From contig DHQH01000113.1 of the NCBI GenBank assembly GCA_002410125.1, positions 29,676 through 41,753 of the forward strand: a stretch of DNA of 12,078 bases. Direction: 5' to 3'. The notes below the pieces were generated by a model. That model was given only the letters and a program-made list of their open reading frames with translations. It was not told the origin of the DNA and ran no database searches. Positions 7,866 through 12,078 of the stretch are shown in pieces (the first letter of the stretch is position 1; each line of letters opens with the position of its first letter). The translations under genes and the position numbers were made by a program. The DNA comes from Alphaproteobacteria bacterium UBA5343. GTDB lineage: Bacteria > Pseudomonadota > Alphaproteobacteria > RF32 > UBA5343.

Positions 7866-8543
7866 CTAAATTGGAGCATTCAAATCCACACCAGAATTAG
7901 CCAGTCTTGTTACATAAACTAAATAATTAAAACCTATATCTCCACCATGAGAATCAATTGATTGTGCCCCTTGCGGAATATACACAAAAACTCCGCGATA
8001 AGATTGAACACCCATCCTAGACCCTAAACAATCACTTGTTGCCACATCCGTACCCATATTAACAGTATAACCAATATTAATTGCATTTGATCCTGTTTTT
8101 GCTAAGGCCAACATCATCGCTCTATTAGGTTTTGGTTGATTTTCACCATTCATCATTGTAAATCTAGGTGGAGTTGGAATGTAAGAAATCACATAATTCT
8201 TTGCATTAGCATCATCACAATCTATTTGAATTCTAGTATCTGTATTAGTTGTATCAAAACAAAAAATCTCACTTTGTACATTATAAGAATTAGAATATCC
8301 AAGAGGCAAATAAGAACCAAGGGTCCCTGCACCAATCAAACCACTAGAATAACTACCTAAATTATCAAAAACATATCTAGTAGCCGCTGAATGCATAGTA
8401 GCAAGATTAGCAGCAATTCCTTCTGCTCTTGGCACATGTCTTACTTCATAATCATCATCCCTCGGAGCGATTAAGAATGAAAATAAAGCCGCAATCATAA
8501 CTGCTAATATCATCCAAACAAACATATCTCTAAAATCCCACAA
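7866..8543 (-). CDS. Membrane-anchored pilin-like protein
   Basis: This 225-residue protein (from the TTG at 8543) has one N-terminal membrane helix at about residues 7-26 followed by PRDDD. The rest is a predicted extracytoplasmic domain with three cysteines (C95, C109, C172). After the membrane helix comes an amphipathic helix (GIAANLATMHSAATRYV) and then YLPLGY at 78-83. The downstream PilV-like protein has the same order, including FLPVGY, so both appear to share a type IVb pilin-like fold. It lacks a recognisable prepilin cleavage site (no G followed by Glu at +5), so it may stay anchored. The start is uncertain. The only good Shine-Dalgarno (8567-8558) serves an ATG at 8550 in another frame. 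In-frame options are TTG 8543 and ATG 8525. It is 30 bases upstream of the PilV-like gene and probably co-transcribed with it. Confidence 0.75.
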   Translation of the reverse strand: MWDFRDMFVWMILAVMIAALFSFLIAPRDDDYEVRHVPRAEGIAANLATMHSAATRYVFDNLGSYSSGLIGAGTLGSYLPLGYSNSYNVQSEIFCFDTTNTDTRIQIDCDDANAKNYVISYIPTPPRFTMMNGENQPKPNRAMMLALAKTGSNAINIGYTVNMGTDVATSDCLGSRMGVQSYRGVFVYIPQGAQSIDSHGGDIGFNYLVYVTRLANSGVDLNAPI

Positions 8544-8550
8544 TAAACAT
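8530..8550 (-). other. Six-codon leader ORF overlapping the pilin-like start
   Basis: ATG 8550 has the best ribosome binding site in this region (AAGGTAAGAG at 8567-8558, 7 bases upstream) but encodes only MFIVGF before TAG at 8532-8530. The in-frame ATG of the pilin-like gene is at 8525, five bases past that stop. The ribosome could reinitiate there. Alternatively it could slip +1 at TTT-TAG, where the P-site tRNA can re-pair on the fourth T, giving MFIVGF-RDMF. A real frameshift mutation or base error is also possible. Confidence 0.4.
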
Positions 8551-8599
8551 AATACAACTCTTACCTTAATTATATTAAGATTTTATGAGTATAACTATT

Positions 8600-8670
8600 A
8601 AAAAAGCATAAAGTTTCTCAATTCTATGCTTAAAATCATACCCATATATAACTAAAGATATATATGATTT
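8600..8670 (-). promoter_or_regulatory. Two AT-rich hairpins upstream of the pilin-like operon
   Basis: The gene-free stretch 8544-8855 holds, from the left, these two hairpins, a terminator and a palindrome. AAGCATA (8604-8610) pairs with TATGCTT (8625-8631) across 14 bases; on the minus strand the stem is followed by T residues, so it could be a weak terminator or attenuator. AAATCATA (8633-8640) pairs with TATGATTT (8663-8670), and a nested alternative is CATATATA (8643-8650) with TATATATG (8659-8666). A TATACT is present on the minus strand near 8592, but with no convincing -35 box, so the pilin operon promoter is not firmly placed. Confidence 0.4.
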
Positions 8671-8680
8671 AGCAAAACTC

Positions 8681-8707
8681 AAAAAACAAACCCCCATTAA
8701 ATGGGGG
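8681..8707 (-). terminator. Intrinsic terminator of the parvulin transcript
   Basis: CCCCCAT (8691-8697) and ATGGGGG (8701-8707) form a perfect 7-bp stem with a three-base loop. On the minus strand it is followed by TTTGTTTTTT (8690-8681). It lies about 150 bases after the stop of the peptidyl-prolyl isomerase gene and separates that transcript from the pilin-like operon. On the plus strand the T run is nine bases away from the stem, so termination there would be weaker. Confidence 0.88.
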
Positions 8708-8733
8708 CTGAATGATTTTTATACAAAGATTAC

Positions 8734-8857
8734 AATCTGAAGGATTTTGTGCCAGTAGAAGCAAACTTTATTTTTAAATAAGGTTTCGCGTATAAGTAAT
8801 ACGTGAACGCCTCATTTAAAAACCAATTTGCGATTAATGGTGCAAAAGACGAAGATT
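8734..8857. repeat. Long imperfect palindrome / candidate structured RNA or mobile palindromic element
   Basis: Complementary blocks nest around the centre at 8794-8798. The core is 8771-8793 with 8799-8822, with one mismatch and one bulge. Outside it pair 8761-8765 with 8827-8831 (GCAAA/TTTGC), 8745-8754 with 8838-8847 (TTTTGTGCCA/TGGTGCAAAA), and 8734-8738 with 8853-8857 (AATCT/AGATT). The right end reaches into the stop codon of the isomerase gene. Read as plus-strand RNA, four of the imperfect pairs are G-U wobbles (8750-8842, 8751-8841, 8784-8809, 8788-8804), against one in minus-strand RNA. It could be a 3'-UTR structure, a small RNA, or a dispersed palindromic repeat; the 15-bp end recurs at 10-24. 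No clear dedicated promoter was found. Confidence 0.65.
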
Positions 8858-9674
8858 ATTGAGGTTTACCGTCTAACCCAAACAACTGCACTCCTGCTTT
8901 AGATCTCAGACCTGCAAGCAACTCTTCAACAATCTTTGCACTAAACTGTCTTTCTAATTGTGGTAACACTTCTTCTTTTTTAGGTGTTTCTGGTGTTCTT
9001 CTTGCCTCTGTCTTAATCACATGCCAACCAAATTGAGTTTTAACAGGATTTTTTGTATACTCTCCATCTTTTAGGTTAAATGCTGCTTCTGAAAATTCAG
9101 GAACCATTGCTCCTTTTGCAAAGAAGCCAAGATCTCCACCTCTTTTAGCAGAAGGACCTGTTGAAAACTCTTTTGCTAATTTTGCAAAATCTTCACCTTT
9201 TTCAAGTTTAGCAATCACATTTTTCGCATCTTCCTCTGTTTTAAGTAAAATATGTCTAGCTTTAATTTCTAATTGAGATTTATGATTTTCTACAAATTCT
9301 TTATATAAGTTATCTAATTCGTTATTACTTTTCTTTTCTTCTACTAAAGAGCTAATATAAATATTACTAAGAATTTTTTGTTCTGCATCTTTAATAGCAT
9401 TTACAAATTCTTCGCTTTTATCAACACCTTCTGCTTTTGCAGCATCAGCTACCAAATCACCATTTACCATAACATCTAAAATTTGTGAATATACTTGTTC
9501 AAAAGGAACCATTTGTAATTGTGGAGTTTTGTTGTAATAATTCTTAACATCTTTAACTAGAATTTTCTTACCATTATACTCGGCCAACACTCCATTTTCA
9601 GAAGCATTAACTATATAGCAAGCACCAATGCCAACAATAATTAAAACACATATCGCTAATATTATTTTTTTCAT
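8856..9674 (-). CDS. Parvulin-type peptidyl-prolyl cis-trans isomerase, exported (PrsA/SurA-like)
   Basis: This 272-residue protein catalyses cis-trans isomerisation of proline bonds and assists folding of exported proteins. Residues 1-24 are an export signal: MKK plus a hydrophobic stretch. IGAC at 16-19 could act as a lipobox, giving a lipoprotein; VNA at 22-24 could instead be a signal peptidase I site. Residues 25-135 form the helical SurA-N/trigger-factor-like chaperone part (VLAEYNGKKILVKDV). The rotamase domain is about 135-225, with the signature KARHILLKTEEDA, FAKLAKEFSTGPSAKRGGDLGFF, MVPEFSEAAF and TQFGWHVIK. A helical tail follows to the end. ATG 9674 is preferred to start codons up to 78 codons upstream: AAGGGAA lies just before it and the signal peptide begins there. 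It is divergent from secA and ends at the palindrome, with a terminator beyond. Confidence 0.93.
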   Translation of the reverse strand: MKKIILAICVLIIVGIGACYIVNASENGVLAEYNGKKILVKDVKNYYNKTPQLQMVPFEQVYSQILDVMVNGDLVADAAKAEGVDKSEEFVNAIKDAEQKILSNIYISSLVEEKKSNNELDNLYKEFVENHKSQLEIKARHILLKTEEDAKNVIAKLEKGEDFAKLAKEFSTGPSAKRGGDLGFFAKGAMVPEFSEAAFNLKDGEYTKNPVKTQFGWHVIKTEARRTPETPKKEEVLPQLERQFSAKIVEELLAGLRSKAGVQLFGLDGKPQ

Positions 9675-9768
9675 TTCACTTTCCCTTAAATAAATAATTA
9701 AATACCTCACAAAATTAATCCTAATATTATTAAAAAACAATAATAATTTTATAACTATTCTCAACATA

Positions 9769-9797
9769 TTGACATAGCCCAAATAAAACACTATTTT
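9769..9797 (+). promoter_or_regulatory. Candidate sigma70 promoter for secA (distal)
   Basis: A perfect TTGACA at 9769-9774 is followed after 17 bases by TATTTT at 9792-9797. Transcription would start near 9804 and leave a leader of about 140 bases before secA. The leader contains a small hairpin (AGTAG-AAGCC-CTACT, about 9867-9881) and no good SecM-like ORF. The position in the divergent gap fits secA. Confidence 0.5.
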
Positions 9798-9893
9798 CTG
9801 TATATAAAAAATAAATAACAAGATATTGCATAGAATAAGAGTGATTTTAGGAAGTCGTTTGTGTGTAGTAGAAGCCCTACTTAAACAAAATGA

Positions 9894-9923
9894 CTGACAA
9901 CAAAGCAACTCATTATATACAAT
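9894..9923 (+). promoter_or_regulatory. Candidate promoter for secA (proximal)
   Basis: CTGACA at 9894-9899 is followed after 16 bases by TATACA (9916-9921), or after 18 bases by TACAAT (9918-9923). A start near 9929 would give a very short leader that just includes the AAGGA at 9931-9935. It is weaker and less certain than the distal candidate. Confidence 0.3.
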
Positions 9924-9943
9924 ATATTAAAAGGAACAGTGTA

Positions 9944-12078
9944 ATGTTAGGTGCAATCGCACAAAGATTATTTGGTACAGCCAATGAAAGGTTTATCAAA
10001 AAACAACAAAAAACTATAAATCTTATAAATTCTCTAGAAGAAACTATTGAAAAGTTAAGCAATGAAGAACTAAAGCAACAAACTGAAATATTCAAAAAAA
10101 GATTAGCTGATGGTGAAACTTTAGACGATCTCTTACCAGAAGCTTTTGCAACCGTTAGAGAAGCAGCCAAAAGAACATTAGGTCAAAGACATTACGACGT
10201 TCAATTAGTCGGTGGTATCGTACTCCATAAAGGTATGATAACAGAAATGAAAACTGGTGAAGGTAAAACTCTTGTAGCAACTCTTGCAGCCTACCTTAAT
10301 GCTCTTGAAGGCAAAGGTGTTCACATCGTAACCGTGAATGACTATTTAGCCCAAAGGGATGCTGAATGGATGGGACAAGTTTACAGATTCTTAGGATTAA
10401 CTGTTGACTATATAATCCATGGCAAATCATCAGATGAAAGAAAAGATGCTTACAATGCCGATATTACTTATGGAACTAATAATGAAATAGGTTTTGACTA
10501 TTTAAGAGATAATATGAGATTTTCTCTTGATGAAATGGTAATGAGAGATTTCAACTTTGCTATCATTGACGAGGTTGACTCTATCTTAATTGACGAAGCA
10601 AGAACTCCACTTATCATTTCTGGTGCAGCAGAAGATTCATCTCTTACCTATATCGCAGTTAACAAAGTAATCCCAATGTTAGATGACAAAGATTATGAAA
10701 AAGATGAAAAACAAAAGTCTATCACCCTAACTGAAAAAGGTACTACAAGAGTCGAAGAACTACTCAAAAAAGAAAAAATCATTAAAAATGGTAGCCTTTA
10801 TGATGTAGCAAATGTGAACATCGTTCACCATATTGACCAAGCCTTAAAGGCTCATAAGATGTTCACCTGTGATGTAGATTATATCATAAAAGACGGTAAA
10901 ATCGTAATCATTGATGAATTTACTGGTCGTATGATGGATGGTAGAAGATATTCAGATGGACTTCACCAAGCAATTGAAGCTAAAGAAGGTGTAAAAATTC
11001 AGCAAGAAAACCAAACCCTTGCAGCTGTTACCTTCCAAAATTTATTTAGAATGTATCCAAAACTATCAGGTATGACAGGTACAGCGATGACTGAAGAATC
11101 TGAATTTGCCGAAATCTACAATTTAGAGGTAACAGACATCCCAACCAACAAACCAATTGCAAGAATTGACTATAACGATGAAATTTATCGCACCGCAGAA
11201 GAAAAATATGATGCAATAATTAAAACTATCATTGACTGCAACAAAAAAGGTCAACCCGTTCTAGTTGGTACAACATCAATTGAAAAATCAGAATATATTG
11301 CTAACTTATTAAAGAAAAACTCTAAAATAAAATTCGAAATCTTGAATGCTAGACATCACGAAAGAGAAGCATCAATTGTTGCCCAAGCTGGTAAACCAGG
11401 AGCCGTAACAATTGCAACTAATATGGCAGGACGTGGTACTGATATTCAATTAGGTGGTAATCTTGATATGAGATTAAAAGAAGAATTAGAAGGTATTACC
11501 GATCAAAATAAAATTGATAAAATCACAGCTAAAATCAAAGAAGAAATTGCCACTGGTAAAGAAAAAGTATTAGCAAGCGGTGGTTTATATATTCTTGGTA
11601 CTGAGCGTCATGAAAGCCGTCGTATTGATAACCAATTAAGAGGTCGTTCAGGTCGTCAAGGTGACCCTGGAGCATCTAAATTCTATCTTTCTTTAGATGA
11701 TGATTTAATGAGAATTTTTGGATCTGATAGAATGGACACTATGCTACAAAGAATGGGAATGCCACATGGCGAGCCAATCACACACCCATGGATTAGTAAA
11801 GCTCTTGAAAAAGCTCAAGAAAAAGTAGAAGCTAGAAACTTTGATATTCGTAAAAACTTACTTAAATATGACGATGTAATGAATGATCAAAGAAAAGTAA
11901 TTTACAGTCAAAGAAAAGAACTAATGCAAACCGATGACATTTCAGAAACAATTGATGATATGAGATATGATGTAGTAGAAAATATTGCTTATAAATCTAT
12001 CCCTCCCAAATCTATGCCAGAAAACTGGGACATCACCAGTCTTAAAATGGAACTACACCATTTAACAGGCATTGAAGC
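9944..12078 (+). CDS. secA: Preprotein translocase ATPase SecA (3' end outside window)
   Basis: SecA is the cytoplasmic and membrane-bound motor that pushes unfolded preproteins through SecYEG using ATP. The first 711 codons are present. The start MLGAIAQRLFG is typical, with AAGGA (9931-9935) 8 bases before ATG 9944; an in-frame ATG 18 codons upstream at 9890 has no ribosome site. The Walker A motif is MKTGEGKT at 102-109 and the DEAD-type Walker B is IIDEVD near 207. The preprotein cross-linking region follows, with EFTGRMMDGRRYSDG and SGMTGTA. The second nucleotide fold has NMAGRGTD near 493 and LGTERHESRRIDNQLRGRSGRQGD. The wing domain begins before the cut. The reading frame is intact. 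Roughly 150-200 residues are missing, including the C-terminal tail that in many bacteria carries a zinc-binding SecB site. The divergent neighbour is an exported folding factor. Confidence 0.98.
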   Translation, partial: MLGAIAQRLFGTANERFIKKQQKTINLINSLEETIEKLSNEELKQQTEIFKKRLADGETLDDLLPEAFATVREAAKRTLGQRHYDVQLVGGIVLHKGMITEMKTGEGKTLVATLAAYLNALEGKGVHIVTVNDYLAQRDAEWMGQVYRFLGLTVDYIIHGKSSDERKDAYNADITYGTNNEIGFDYLRDNMRFSLDEMVMRDFNFAIIDEVDSILIDEARTPLIISGAAEDSSLTYIAVNKVIPMLDDKDYEKDEKQKSITLTEKGTTRVEELLKKEKIIKNGSLYDVANVNIVHHIDQALKAHKMFTCDVDYIIKDGKIVIIDEFTGRMMDGRRYSDGLHQAIEAKEGVKIQQENQTLAAVTFQNLFRMYPKLSGMTGTAMTEESEFAEIYNLEVTDIPTNKPIARIDYNDEIYRTAEEKYDAIIKTIIDCNKKGQPVLVGTTSIEKSEYIANLLKKNSKIKFEILNARHHEREASIVAQAGKPGAVTIATNMAGRGTDIQLGGNLDMRLKEELEGITDQNKIDKITAKIKEEIATGKEKVLASGGLYILGTERHESRRIDNQLRGRSGRQGDPGASKFYLSLDDDLMRIFGSDRMDTMLQRMGMPHGEPITHPWISKALEKAQEKVEARNFDIRKNLLKYDDVMNDQRKVIYSQRKELMQTDDISETIDDMRYDVVENIAYKSIPPKSMPENWDITSLKMELHHLTGIE

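Noticed and set aside
8681..8858. 6S RNA gene
   Set aside because: Size and rod shape are suggestive, but I could not match a recognisable 6S central bubble or conserved closing sequence, and no clear promoter precedes it on either strand.
9675..9908. Open frame extending the isomerase 78 codons upstream
   Set aside because: The extension is AT-driven, hydrophobic and aromatic-rich without a ribosome site. A normal signal peptide and AAGGGAA fit ATG 9674, and the extension would fill the secA promoter gap.
9890..9943. 18-codon in-frame N-terminal extension of SecA
   Set aside because: There is no ribosome site before ATG 9890. AAGGA precedes ATG 9944, whose product begins like other SecA proteins.
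9913..10170. Minus-strand open frame at the start of secA
   Set aside because: It overlaps the well-conserved SecA N-terminus antisense and has no independent support.

Overview
The window is AT-rich throughout and looks like a low-GC alphaproteobacterium. The best clue is the right end, where a parvulin-type peptidyl-prolyl isomerase gene is divergent from secA; I recall this arrangement from several alphaproteobacteria. TGG encodes Trp and TGA does not appear as a sense codon, so the standard code applies. Two oxygen-sensitive radical SAM enzymes suggest an anaerobic or microaerobic, possibly host-associated, lifestyle. The taxonomic call is an inference.

Layout. (1) Positions 22-4902, minus strand: a tight five-gene operon with gaps of 10-16 bases. 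In transcription order it encodes two radical SAM/SPASM enzymes, an unrecognised 224-residue protein, a 315-residue protein with degenerate flavoprotein-like motifs, and a secreted 239-residue protein whose C-terminal tail carries W-G-N and W-G-K motifs. (2) Positions 4927-4969: a strong intrinsic terminator for the gene upstream, with a near-consensus promoter for the radical SAM operon built into the same hairpin. (3) Positions 5007-8543, minus strand: a small membrane-anchored pilin-like protein and a 942-residue PilV-like prepilin/adhesin. The latter has a repetitive beta-rich stalk and a dockerin-like calcium-binding module. (4) Positions 8544-8855, no gene: two AT-rich hairpins, an intrinsic terminator and a long imperfect palindrome of about 124 bases. 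(5) Positions 8856-9674, minus strand: the parvulin. (6) Positions 9675-9943: a divergent promoter region. (7) Position 9944 to the right edge, plus strand: secA, cut by the window end.

How the genes may work together. The parvulin and SecA are Sec-export housekeeping genes. The pilin pair looks like surface-adhesion machinery of the type IVb/PilV kind. The radical SAM operon is the most novel part. It resembles, in logic rather than in recognised sequence, peptide and protein modification systems in which SPASM enzymes modify an exported substrate. The secreted 239-residue protein, co-transcribed as the last gene, is the natural substrate candidate. None of the three accessory proteins could be matched to a named family from sequence alone.
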